Positions 1-11,800 of a stretch of DNA of 64,000 nucleotides are shown in pieces. The notes beneath the pieces were generated by a model. That model was given only the letters and a program-made list of their open reading frames with translations. It ran no database searches and was not told the origin of the DNA. The DNA is from Acanthopleura granulata. Taxonomy: Eukaryota; Mollusca; Polyplacophora; Chitonida; Chitonidae. Position 1 is the first letter of the stretch; each line of letters starts with the position of its first letter. The stretch spans positions 1,783,078 through 1,847,077 of the forward strand of contig JABBOT010000014.1 in assembly GCA_016165875.1 (NCBI GenBank). The letters run 5' to 3'. The position numbers and the translations under genes were made by a program.

Positions 1-1971
1 GAGGGGCCTCTGTGGTTAACCCGACCATGACTCACCCGAATCAGTCGTTTCATTTCGACGAAAATCCACTTAGAGAATCATGATTTCACATTATAATGGA
101 TGAATTGTGTCTCGCCGTACACGACTACTCTAAACACATTTGAATGGGTGACTAGGGCTGTACGCGACATCGGCAGTATCTCAGCCATATTGTGGCGAAC
201 AACACATACTTGATGTATTGAGCGCACTTCGAACAGTGTCTCACAATGTCAGTAAAACCTCGACTGGCCAATATATGTACTTGACACCCAGCTGCTGGCT
301 GTAGTTGCCTCTTATTTGTCGTTTTAGAACATTGCATGAATATTTTCATGGGAGGTCGATCAAATGGGCTGCGAAGCCTCAGAACCTACGCGTCCTTCTT
401 TTCTCCTTTTTTTCAGTTATTCAGATACACATAATTGGAAGTATCAACAATTCCCTGATAGAATTAGTGTGGAAAGTTACCAGTTTCCTCCACACTGGAT
501 GATTTTTACGTCAGCTTTAACAGCAATAATTTTACCGGCCTTTGTTGTGTATTGGTATGTTAAAAGGACCCCCGGAAGAAATATCACTACAGTAAACCTG
601 TACCTATACATAGAAGGTGGCCATAGGGGAATAATGGGGTTGATTGATGGGGTTGTGGGGTGGGTTTGCGGGGTGAGAGGGTGTTGACTGTAAGTGTGAG
701 TGTAACCAGAGATGAAAACACTAGGGCGATACTAGGCCGGTATCTAGCAGGAAGTAGCCATTTGCCTTCAGGACCCAGCTGCATTGTCAACTGGCCTGCC
801 GTTGACTAGTTCAATTCTGACTCCACTCGTAAACACCGGATATGTAATCTTAGCTAAAAACGGATTTAACTCCATAAATGTGCGAAGTGATACTGAACGA
901 AGATTATTTTTAGACACCTTGTTATGTAGCAATACTATAACTTTCTAGCCTTGTGTCCTCTGAGCCATGTCCATATAAGGCTGGACATATCGTGACCACT
1001 TGCCACATTTCAGTTAAAAGTGGGTCCGCTGTCGCCGTAATGACGATCTCAACTATATCTTATGCAAACATTTTACAATCCTAAATGCCAAAACGGTTCA
1101 TTTAAGGAAAAAAATGGCTTCGAAATCAGTAGAGGTGAAAGTTTAGAAATACATATAACACTTACGTCCACTTCATTGACCTAAATTGTAATACTACTCT
1201 GCATGTACAAACGACGTACATGTATATAGTTAGAGGCAGGCTTATCTTAAGAATACTGGATAAATAGCAACAAAAACAGAGCATATATTTTAGTAGTAAT
1301 CGATGCATATAAAAATAATAGTTCTAGCCGTTATTCAGTAAAAATGTATTCAAAGTCAAATTTAAAGAGACCAGTTTCATAAAAAAAAATAGGATTACAA
1401 TCTCATAAAACTATATCTGTAATTTTAACGGAACTTGTTATACTTGTTTTAACTTTTCAACTACTGAAATTTATACACGAAACCTTACGGTGTCTTTGCT
1501 TCATGCATCCATGGCTCTTATAGACTGTATGTAATGCAAGAGCAACAGTAGGATGTAGAAAAGACTTTAAAACCCCAAAGTTAGAGGAGATGAAAGCGTG
1601 TTGCAGTTGTTTCTAGTGTTACAAATGTTCGACCGCCTTTTGCTGGTTGGTTATCGCAACGAAACGTGTTTCCTCGCAGCTGACTAATCACACGTTGTTT
1701 TATTGCGTTGATGAACCCGGCAATTTGTAACACATCGTTAGTTGTGAGCACACATGCCGAGATAAGCAGCATTTCCGCCAAATTGGCCTTAATGTCACTT
1801 TTTTCTATAAAAACAACAATATTTACTTGATCATTGTCCACAGCCTTAAACAGTTTCGATCGATGTTTCATTTAATCTAAGAGGTCCCTCAATCTCACCC
1901 TTTCTCTTTCACGGGTTTTGTTACATAGAATGTGAAAAACCCATTCTGGGGCCCGTGGTATGTATGTAGGA
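1..1971. other. No gene recognised upstream
   Basis: AT-rich sequence with short ORFs only. A 96-codon ORF on the minus strand at 1581-1871 has no recognisable domain. A short repeat (family E) lies at 143-200. I see no rRNA, tRNA or other RNA gene. Confidence 0.5.
143..200. repeat. Short interspersed motif, family E, copy 1
   Basis: A block reading GCGACATCGGCAGTATCTCA and then a CCATATTGTGGCGA-type end. Close matches occur at 12441-12492 and 54652-54714. It resembles short repeats with an ATATCxxGGCG core that I associate with molluscan genomes; it may be the end of a longer element. Confidence 0.55.
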
Positions 1972-2300
1972 AGGCTTGGGTTTTACGTCGCGCTCAACGA
2001 TGTTTCAGGCATTTGGCGACGAGAATTCCTTCTGGTGTGTGCATATACTGTGTCTTCCTGTGTCAGGATGAGCCCATGCCGTCAATGTACTGCCGCCATT
2101 GGAACGTCCTGCCAAAGAGACCAGACATGACACCCCACCCAATAACATTATATTGACACCGGGCCGATCAGCCCTGTTTCCTTGCTTTAACCTCTCATTG
2201 CTGAGCGCCATACGAGGCAGCAACAATTACCATATTTAAAGCCTTTGGTATGACCCGCCTCGTGGTCGGGAGATCCAGGTTCAAGTTCGGGTCGGGTCAT
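1972..2300 (+). repeat. Interspersed tRNA-like repeat, family B, copy 1
   Basis: About 330 bp similar along its length to 46903-47400, and in part to 29632-29945. Shared blocks include TACTGCCGCCA, ACATGACACCCCAC and CCTGTTTCC. The end (2255-2298) has a B-box-like GGTTCAAGTTCGGG, so it may be a tRNA-derived SINE. The copies are diverged and hold no coding sequence. Confidence 0.65.
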
Positions 2301-2303
2301 AGC

Positions 2304-2450
2304 AAAGACTTTAAAAATAGTGAATGTTGCTGCCTGGCTTGGAGCCCATCATTGGGAGGTTAAAACAAGGAAACAGGAGTGGTTGGCACAGTATCAACTA
2401 GGTAGGGTGTCATGTCTGGTGGAGACCATTTGCCAGAGTTTTATTCTCCA
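2304..2450 (-). repeat. Family B, inverted partial copy
   Basis: Reverse complement of the middle of the copy at 1972-2300: it carries the inverted forms of the CCTGTTTCCTTG and GACACC blocks. With the preceding copy it forms an imperfect inverted pair around a centre near 2300. Confidence 0.6.
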
Positions 2451-3326
2451 ATACTTCTGAAGCGTTATAAAACACGTGAAGCTCACATGGATTTTAAGGT
2501 TCAGGAAGTTCAGTTCCCTATCGCCACTTGTTTCTGCTTAAGCTGAAAGTGCTTGAACATGACTCTGGATAAAGCGATCTGAATGCAGCTTGTACACTGA
2601 AAATTTCGATGTTTAACTTACAAACACCGTTATGCATGAGATAACACACACTTGGAGATTACACCATTACAGTATAGGCCTATATGAATATGTCCTAGAC
2701 ACTTATGTTTAATACTCAAATGTGTATATTTATTCAACAAGCTTGTTTGAAGTTTTATCACCCTTCAAACGCAATGGGCGTTGGTCATTTTACGGTGTAT
2801 TTGCCTCAGGGCTGGTATACTCGTGGAAGATAATAAATTCTTATTGCCATCCAGAGAGCGATTTCATGACGTTATGTGCCTTTGGAAATACACAGCATAT
2901 CGGATTAACAAACCAGGAAGTGGTCTTATCAATGTAGTTTACCCTTATATGAATAAATAAATAAATAAATAAGACAGGGAACTTAAGCGATCCTTATACA
3001 ATCCCGAATAGCCTTCACGGTTTTCACTATTAAATACGTACTTGCCATTTTTGTCAGCGCACAAAACACGGCTATAAATTAAAAAATCAACCTTCAGAAA
3101 ATGTTTGAAATTCGTTATGGTTTGAGATTGTCCATGAATATATCGGTAGACTCATGCAATTGTGGAGTTAGAGCTTTATTTATGCGTTAAGGGCTGTGCT
3201 TATTAATTATACAGTCGACGAACAGACAACACACAAAGCACGACGTCTAGAACGGGTATTCGTTTGCTTGCGTATGTGTTAATGTATATTGTGCACTGTT
3301 AATGGCATTTATTCAGTGCCGCATGT
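2451..3326. other. No gene recognised
   Basis: AT-rich, no plausible coding segment. A short AAAT-repeat tail at 2950-2971 looks like the 3' end of a SINE whose body is gone. Confidence 0.4.
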
Positions 3327-3444
3327 ATGTACGTCAGAGGGCCTGTCAGTAACCTGCGGACAGTCGTGTGTTTTCTGCAGTCTCTGTCCAGGTTGCTCCC
3401 ACCATAATGCCGTCCTATAAGTGAAATACTCTTGAGCGTGACGT
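3327..3444 (+). repeat. SINE family A, 5'-truncated
   Basis: Contains the body and tail blocks of family A (CCTGCGGAxxGTCGTG, CTCCCACCATAATGC, ATAAGTGAAATA) but not the tRNA-like head or the AAAT tail. Compare the near full-length copies at 43791-44053 and 30605-30883. Confidence 0.8.
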
Positions 3445-5801
3445 TTTCAAGTTGTTTATCCCGTTGCATTTGCTTTCCCATAAAACATTTGCTTTTCCAT
3501 GAACATATACAGGAAAAATGGATAAAATGAAGTAAATACGCTAAAAACAGTGAAAGTCCACCGCCGATATGCTCGCACTAAGGTTAAAAGGTTGACTACG
3601 CTCGTTTGCTATTATGCGCCTTTCACAAACGAAGCTACGTTGTCGAGCATGTGCTCTGCAGCCTTGCTTGAGGTCTGAAGTGGTTTATAACATTCTGAAT
3701 CCTGATATACCGTCTGTTTTATCTCGGAAGTGTGCAGATCCTTCGTACCGGGTTCATCGCTGGACCACTTGACAGCCAGTTTAACCGACTTAGTCCGTAC
3801 AGAGTAGCATTTGTCTCAGTCACGAAACCGGATATGCATTTGTGGGTGGAAAGACGCATACAAGTACAACGAATTTGGTTATAGTCTACCCTGTTGTTTG
3901 TACTCATATGATCTAGTGCGATAAAACTGAGCTGCGTCCTTTTAATTATTGCAAGGACATGTAAACACATACTATAAAAATACATACAGGCGTATACATC
4001 CCGGAGATATGCCCTGAGCTGGAATTTCCGTATAGCAATATTCTGGTACGGTTTAAAGAAATACTAATTAAGTGAATTTCAGGGATGCATTTTAAAATGT
4101 GAGGGTCTCATTACATGTATATAAACTGAATAAAACACAACAAATTTTTACGAAACATAAACAGTGGAAAAATTTGAACACTACAGATGTCCGAAACTGG
4201 GAGGAAATGACTACCTGACCTTTACAGACGAAAGAGTTATATAGATCTCCAAGATCTTCTATAGGACTGCGTCTGTGCGTAGCTTGTATGCTTGTGTGTT
4301 GTAATCTGATATGTCTTTCTTACTTGTCCGACAGAGCTATTTTCCCACACTGAATAGACCCACCTAGACATGCATGACATGTGCACAAAATAAAGATCAG
4401 AGACTATTGATCCAAGGGATAGTTGTCTATATACGTCTTCCATCAAGCACATACAAGGTATTCATAATCTTCAATTACATATTATATATATTTATTCCTG
4501 CTTCCTGGTCGAGTGTTGGCAATGACGGCACAGCTGTCAAAACCTGTCTTTCTAATCCAATAGCTGTTTTCCCCCTTTATATATATGTAGTCCTCGAGCA
4601 CAATAGGCCTTTTTACTTAGTAAAGAATACTCAAGGGCCGTGGGAACCCTTTTGTGAAATGACACTACCAACACTGGCAAATGATGTGGAGCGTGTTCGA
4701 ATCCAGCTCTCGCTTGTTCGACTGCTGCTTTAAGTCAGGACGCTTGTCAACTAGTTTGGGTGAAAGGCGGTTATTTTCTCCGAGGAGGGCCGGTGATTCC
4801 TCCTGTCAAGAATAAACCTCACCATCATCGTAAAATAAATTCTTGAGTGCGTACACGACGTTGAATATCATTGAAGAAATGTAGAGATGGTAAGATGTAA
4901 AATCAATAGCGCATTAAGCCATTCTCCCCAACCATATTAATGCACCACGGCGATATGAAAACAGAGATGTTTCCTTGGTCGTCACACTTTTAGGTCGGGG
5001 CTCTAATCTCCTGATCAAGGTGACGCCTTACAGTCTTAAGTCAGAATTAGTGTTAATTAACTTGTGGTAATAATCCTTGATTTGGATTTGAACTTAAATC
5101 CCGATTATCATTTCTCATCTGGGACAATAAATAATTAAAGAATATATTATAAAAAGAAAAATCATTGATGTGAGTCGCAGTTTTAACCCAGAGAATTTCA
5201 GAAGTTCAGACGTAGCTTGACTAAAGTTCAAGACAACTAGGAGAGAGAAGGGAGATGCTGGTTCTACCCATACATGGAGGCCCTTTCACGGGTAGATTGC
5301 ATGCTTTCGTCAACAGTTACTGAAAATGCATTGCTACAAAGCACGGTGAATTCAGACTCCTTTTATCTCATGTTTACAGAGCATGCAGGCTAGAATGACT
5401 GAAGCGTCTAAAAGTTCAACTTCCGTATTGGTGAAGTCGCTGTTATATGAGGCGAGGTCACGCCTCTGTATAAAAATTGTATTGGTGGTCTGGAAACAAC
5501 ACTGTGTAAATGGCTGCAGATGAACATAGTGTGTAATCGTTGGAATTTATTCGCATTATCGAACCCATGTCAATTCCTGAACCAGCGTGATAAATATACC
5601 AGTGGATTAATTATACCCTCATTCGACAGTACGCGGGAATGAGCACGCTGTAAGGAACCGCCTGTGACTTAAATCCTTTATGATTATGTATGGTTCCTCA
5701 TAGGAGGCCGCATTAGAAGTGAACGATAAGTTAGGTGGCTTTCAGAAGTCTTGAGAATTACACTGGGTGCTCTTGGATTTACGAACTCTTCTGGCGAAGA
5801 A
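3445..5801. other. No gene recognised before exon 1
   Basis: Mostly AT-rich unique sequence. Around 4740-4870 there is a repeat-like stretch ending in ACGTTGAAT of unknown family. A TATAAAA lies at 5469-5475. No other exon of the receptor could be placed here. Confidence 0.4.
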
Positions 5802-5884
5802 ATGAATTCAAGACTTCTGTCTGCGCTAACTGTAGTGCTGTTTTTCTGCTACAACCTAGGCAACGTTCAAGCTTTGACTGGAAA
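5802..5884 (+). CDS. Exon 1: start codon and signal peptide
   Basis: The ATG at 5802 is followed by a typical secretion signal: Arg-4, a hydrophobic core (residues 5-19) and a small-residue cleavage site after Val-Gln-Ala24. The exon stops at a strong GTAAGT donor (5885), leaving two bases that are completed by exon 2. The context GAAGAA before the ATG is acceptable for initiation. A TATAAAA at 5469-5475 lies about 330 bp upstream and could belong to the promoter, but this is weak. Assignment to this gene rests on the phase match and the need for a signal peptide; a 7.8-kb intron follows. Confidence 0.75.
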
Positions 5885-8800
5885 GTAAGTATATGTTTAT
5901 GTATCGTAAGATTTCTGCTAAAATAACACCCGATTTTTGTTTTAATTTTATTCCACACTAACCGTTCTTCACAAATCCCATTGATCAAATTTAAAGGTTA
6001 ATACAAAATTTCCTTAAACTCCCTTGGACATTTATCCCTATTAACCTGTTCATAGCGGTTGACAGCCCTTGTGTTCACAACTTTGCATTCACTTATGACT
6101 ACATATAACTGCACCTACATGGCGTACGAGTCTGTATGTCACACGTGGCAAAGTATCTGGTCAAAGGGTGGTGATTGACCACAGCCACATCGGGTTTCCC
6201 TTACCCACAAAACCTACCTCTATACTGAACAATAGTGAACAATTCTTTAAGATGGCGTTAAACCACCGCCAAATAAATATAAATAATGTGTATACCACTT
6301 ACAAAAAACCTGAAACTATTTCCTAACTGTATTACAAATAAGCTCCGTAACCCATCAAACGAAGGTTGAGCACGAAAGTAAAGTTGGAAGAGACTCACTT
6401 GATAGTCTTTTAATCACATCACGCGTTGAGAAGTTTCAAGCTTGCGGGGACAGAGACCATGATCATTTCAACTGAGGAAATAAGATCAAGAGAATAATGT
6501 ATCTATACTTGGCTATGAGCTGAGGAAAACGCGGAATCCAAGAAAATGATACAGAATTACTTGACTTTATGTACGCTGTATGAGCTCGCAGGCTTAAACC
6601 TCGCATGTATTTGGCTGTATTGAACGACCGCTTTGTGCGCTGTGACCACAGGCTGAAACGATAGGCGTGTTTATAAGCTAACTCCTGAAAGGCAAACGAT
6701 GATACCGTATAATCATGTGAAGTCGGTGCCGAGTACACCCAAGCCGAAACACCTGTACAGTAACCGAATCTGGATAGGGACATGGGGCTGTCATGAAACT
6801 CGCATTTTCATATAGATGACTTCCACGCATGCTCACATGGTTTAATCAGACGTAGTGAAGCATGATTTTTTTACTTCTTTTATTTTTATATATATATTTC
6901 TTCCTTGTATCATTCAGCAATAACCTGTCGTCAGTGTTGTCGCTGTGAGCTCAAGTCCCGTTTCTGCCTAGCTTCCTCTAGTAGCTAGAACAGGAAAGGT
7001 CTGCCAGCAACCCGTGTATGTTCCCGGGTTCTCCCCAGGCTCTGCCGAACTTCTTGCCATCATAATGCTGACCGCTGTCGCATAAGTGAAATTTTCTTCC
7101 ATTCGGCGTAAAACACCAATCAGATATATAAATAAGTCAAGTCTGTCTACGGGGTTTACTGGTGCAAAAAATGAAAACGAAACTAATGTTAATCATAAAT
7201 GTATGTTATTTATTGTCACCGTGGGAGGGAAGTCCAGGCTCTGTCTACCTTCTCATATAGAAGCTAGAACAGGAACTGTCTGCCAGCAACCTGCGTATAG
7301 TCCTGGGCTTTCCCCAGGCTCTGCACGGCTTCCTTCCACCATAATGCTGACCGCTGTCGTATAAATAAAATTTTCTTGCGCACGGCGTAAAACACCAATC
7401 AAATATATAAATAAGTCAAGCCTGCCTACGGGCTTTACTGGTGCAAAAATGAAAACGAAACTAATGTTTAATCATGAATGTATGTTATTGATTGTCATCG
7501 TGGGAAAGAAATGTCTATGCACAAACAGCATACTGGTTTTAGAGAAACAAGAAACATAATATGTACTCGTACTAAATGTCAAAATACAAAAAAGGAGGAA
7601 ACTGCGAAAAATACATTTGTCTAACCACGGAGGTGGTTATGAATATGGCTATGAACATCATGTATGATAGTATCGCTCATCTGTTAGACAGCTTATGAAA
7701 AGTAAATGTAACCCTGTAGTTCCCGGAAGAGCGGAGCCTCTCCCTACGCCTTCCTCAGCTTGTCTCTTTCCTGTACACCCGGCATAGAGCCTGGGGAAAA
7801 ACACATCACACATTCCTTCATTCGCAAGTAGGTACAGTCAAGGCAAGAACAATACGAATGCCTGGTTATGTATACACATATCTAACATATACATGGACAT
7901 GAGCTAACATTTACCCACAGAACGCGTTTTTGTCTGAGACCGGCCCACCCTGGCAGATGTATCCCCAAAGGGGAACACCTCCTCCATGTATAAAACCGCT
8001 AAAAGCAACCCTACTGGCCTAGTAATTCCACAAAGAATATCCACCTTACCCTGTATTCCCTAATTTTCGTTGGCCCAAATGACACATGCTGTCAAATAAC
8101 TACAACATATCCAAATATCATCAGGGGTTGACCACCATTTTCTCAGAATAAATCAGCCGGAATGCAGGTACTAGAGTCCTATCGCCATAGAGACAGGGCG
8201 TAGAGAGCATTTGCTCATTGGATAATTGTAACCACAAGTAATTGAATTTTTCAACCATTATTTCTCATAGTTTTACCTGCAAAATTACTTGGCAATACTG
8301 TAACACATTTCAGAGATATCTCCAATCCCTACATGTCACCACTGTTTTCTGTGCGCTTGAATCTTGGACACAGAATCGAATTAGTGTTTTTATACCTCCA
8401 ATATCCGTCCTCGACACATCACCTGTTTGCTCCACCAGCTACCAACTCTCGCTGGGGTTCTAAACCACAATCTCTATATTAAGAACGAGGGCCTAGAGAC
8501 AACAAGACGGATATGCGGAAGGTTCTATGTAGTAGAGAGATTTTAAGCCGTTCAGTTGTTATCATGGAATTTTTTGGTATAGCTATTGATAGAATCCCCT
8601 GAAACTTGACAAAGCTAAATAGCAGCTAGTTGAAAAGTTATTATATGGTGGTAAAGAGTGCTGAATATATACAGACTTATATTTTTTTTTGCATTCTATT
8701 ACCTAAAGCCAAACGTTGGGTACTATACACTCCCCCTCCCCCGACCCCCATACAAACATACAAGAATGCATGCATACATACATACATACATACATATATA

Positions 8801-11800
8801 CGTACTTACATACACACATACATACATACCTACCTACATACGTACTTACGTACATACGTACATACATGCGTACATCCATCCTTCCATCCATCCATCCATC
8901 CATCCATACATACATACATACAAGGATGCGTACATACATACATACATACATTCATACATCCATCCATACATACATACATACATTCATACATCCATCCATC
9001 CATACATACATACATACATACATACATACATACATACATACATACATCCATCCATACACACACACATACATACATACATACATACATACATACATACATC
9101 CGTCCATACATCCATACATACATACATACGTACATCCATACATCCATACATCCATACATACATACATACATACATACATCCATACATACATACATACATC
9201 CATACATACATACATACATACATACATACATACATACATTCATACATCCATACATGCATACATACATACATACATACATACATACATACATACATACATA
9301 CATACATACATCCATACATACATACATCCATACATACATACATACATACATTCATACACACATACATACATACATACATACATACATACATACATACATG
9401 CATACCTACAGACAGACAGACATTGGAATATTAAACCTATGTCAATTGTCTTGGTATACATGCGCTGGCGGTTTCATCTTCAGGACATCTTTAGGATGCC
9501 GGATCAAACCTCACTCTGGACAGAGGATGTGTAAAGTCCCCCTTTTGTACAAAAGTACATGTACACGCCCCAGGCTAAATATGGACACCGAAGTATACGA
9601 CAGAGCTGGTGCACAGGGTGGTAAAGTCTGGGGTTGCTCATACCGTACAGAAAGACCCTCTATTCATCTATAGTTCTCTATTGAAAGACACGTCAATTCT
9701 AGATTTACTGAAAGCAAAGGTAGATAAGGCAGTCATTATTTCAAGCTGCTTATCGACGTTAAGTCTCCCAAGCAAAAAGGCAACGCATTGTCAAGAAACT
9801 CTCGTTCTGCATGACCTGTTCATAGTTCTGCCGACCCCTCAGATTTGAGGGAATGCATGACAGAGTGTTTTCTTTAAGCTTTTCTGGAGTGGCATTCAAA
9901 GAATATATGGAACTCTCTGAAAAGAGCATAAAGTACTATATCTGAAGATATATTTACTGGATTTTTTATTTTAGATTTCTTTCCATGCCAAATTAAACGC
10001 AGTCAAATGTTGTGATGTATGGTGGACATTGTGGCCCATATCGAACAGGCTGAGGAACAGTGACGTCACTTATTCCTTTTAGCTGCTAAACAGCCTTAGT
10101 TTGTTACATGTTTACACTCTTCATCAACATGCATGTAGCACTACAACTGTATCCGTATTTAATGTAGAAATGTAACAACCGGAGATTGTTTCACTTTAAA
10201 CGCAAGTAATTATTTAGATCTAAACGTATATTGCAACATGTTATTAACTACACATGTAGTGTACCGGAATGAAACAGAACTACCCGTACACATGTACGAA
10301 ATGTAACAGAGTTACACGTACATGTGTACTATCACAGAATGCAACAGAACTACACGTACACCACTTTGAAATTAGAATTAATCAGTTTTGACATAAGCAT
10401 GCTGATTACTTTTAAAATGATAATTTATCAAGTCTGAAATAAAATATGTCCTTTTGTTCCGTACATAAACCTCTTCGAATGCCCATTGTGTTAAGACAGC
10501 AAGAGTGTTAGGATACATGTAAATGTTCTCTTGTGTATTTGACTCGTGTTTCAACAATGAATACTGTAAGGCCTGCAATTCAGGAAGTGAACATACGCCT
10601 GCGCAATAGATTGCGTTTATTTTAGATCATGTATAGGCCTGTGTCCGTGTATACACAAATCGTGCCAACTTATACACTGGTATTGTGGATGTGCGAATTT
10701 GTACACTGTCGTTTTACACTCTGTGTATAACACAAGGTTTATCCTGACATCATCTGAGGGCCAACCACTCATTCTCAACGAAATGCTCGCGAGTGTTCTA
10801 TTCCAGCTCGTATATCATTAAGCCGGGAGGTTGTTTCAGTTTATACCTGTTCTAGTTCCAGAAACGACATACGTTACATACAGGTGTTAGCCACAAAAGG
10901 CAGATTGATTTATCAGCCCTTACGAAGAGAAGCGAAAAATAGTTGCTTTCATTGCGAGCAATGTAACAGATGCGTGGTAAGGTTTTGTAGCCGTGTAATC
11001 AATCAATTAGATGTTTGTATGCTACCGATACAACGTCCAACATAGATCCATTCATCGGATGATCGTACTAAAGTCCCAATCTCTCATCGCTAATTCACAA
11101 CTGAAAGGCTCCTTGATTAGACTCGGAAGAATAGACAATATAACAGAGTGCCTGTCAGACCGCAGTGTTGATATTGATATTTCTGATGATAATTTGGAGA
11201 ACAGTAGCCATTTTATCTGGAAACACTTTACAATTATGTAAGGAAACGTATCTACCAATGCAGTTTGCCTGTGCAGAGTCAGCTCCAACAACTTCATGGC
11301 ACTAATTAGGATTTCCGTTTATTTGACTTTCATCAAAAGGAGTCATTTTTGAGAAATCCTACAAACAACATGTTGCCATTATACGTTCCTCTCTTGTTGT
11401 AGCGTCGGGTAATCATGTACACATACGTGTGTATTCAGAGCTTGTACTTCTCCAGAAATTCGAATAATCTCTTAACAATGAGAACTGCACGCATGCGTAC
11501 CTTTGCCGACCGGCTTCCCTTCTGAGAAATATACGAACGCAGTGTTAACAAAAATCAAACTTGTAAAGAAACCGCTTACTGTATCCATAATTGCGGTATG
11601 TGCACATTCGGTATTTACCCGATCTAATTTGCGTAAACACTGCATTGTAAGTTGTCAGGAAATAATTTTATAGAACTGAAACATAACCAATTTTTGGAAA
11701 TTAAAAAAAGGCCCATTTATTTTAAATGGATAATGGATGGATTTTTTCAACTTTCCATCGTCATTTAAATAAAAATTAGCTCCTGTACCCTTATTCCGTC

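Noticed and set aside
1581..1871. 96-codon minus-strand ORF
   Set aside because: No recognisable domain and no splice or promoter context; may be chance in AT-rich DNA.
8630..9673. Long ORFs (up to 347 codons) on both strands
   Set aside because: They are translations of the CATA microsatellite; His/Thr/Tyr/Ile or Met/Tyr/Val/Cys repeats only.
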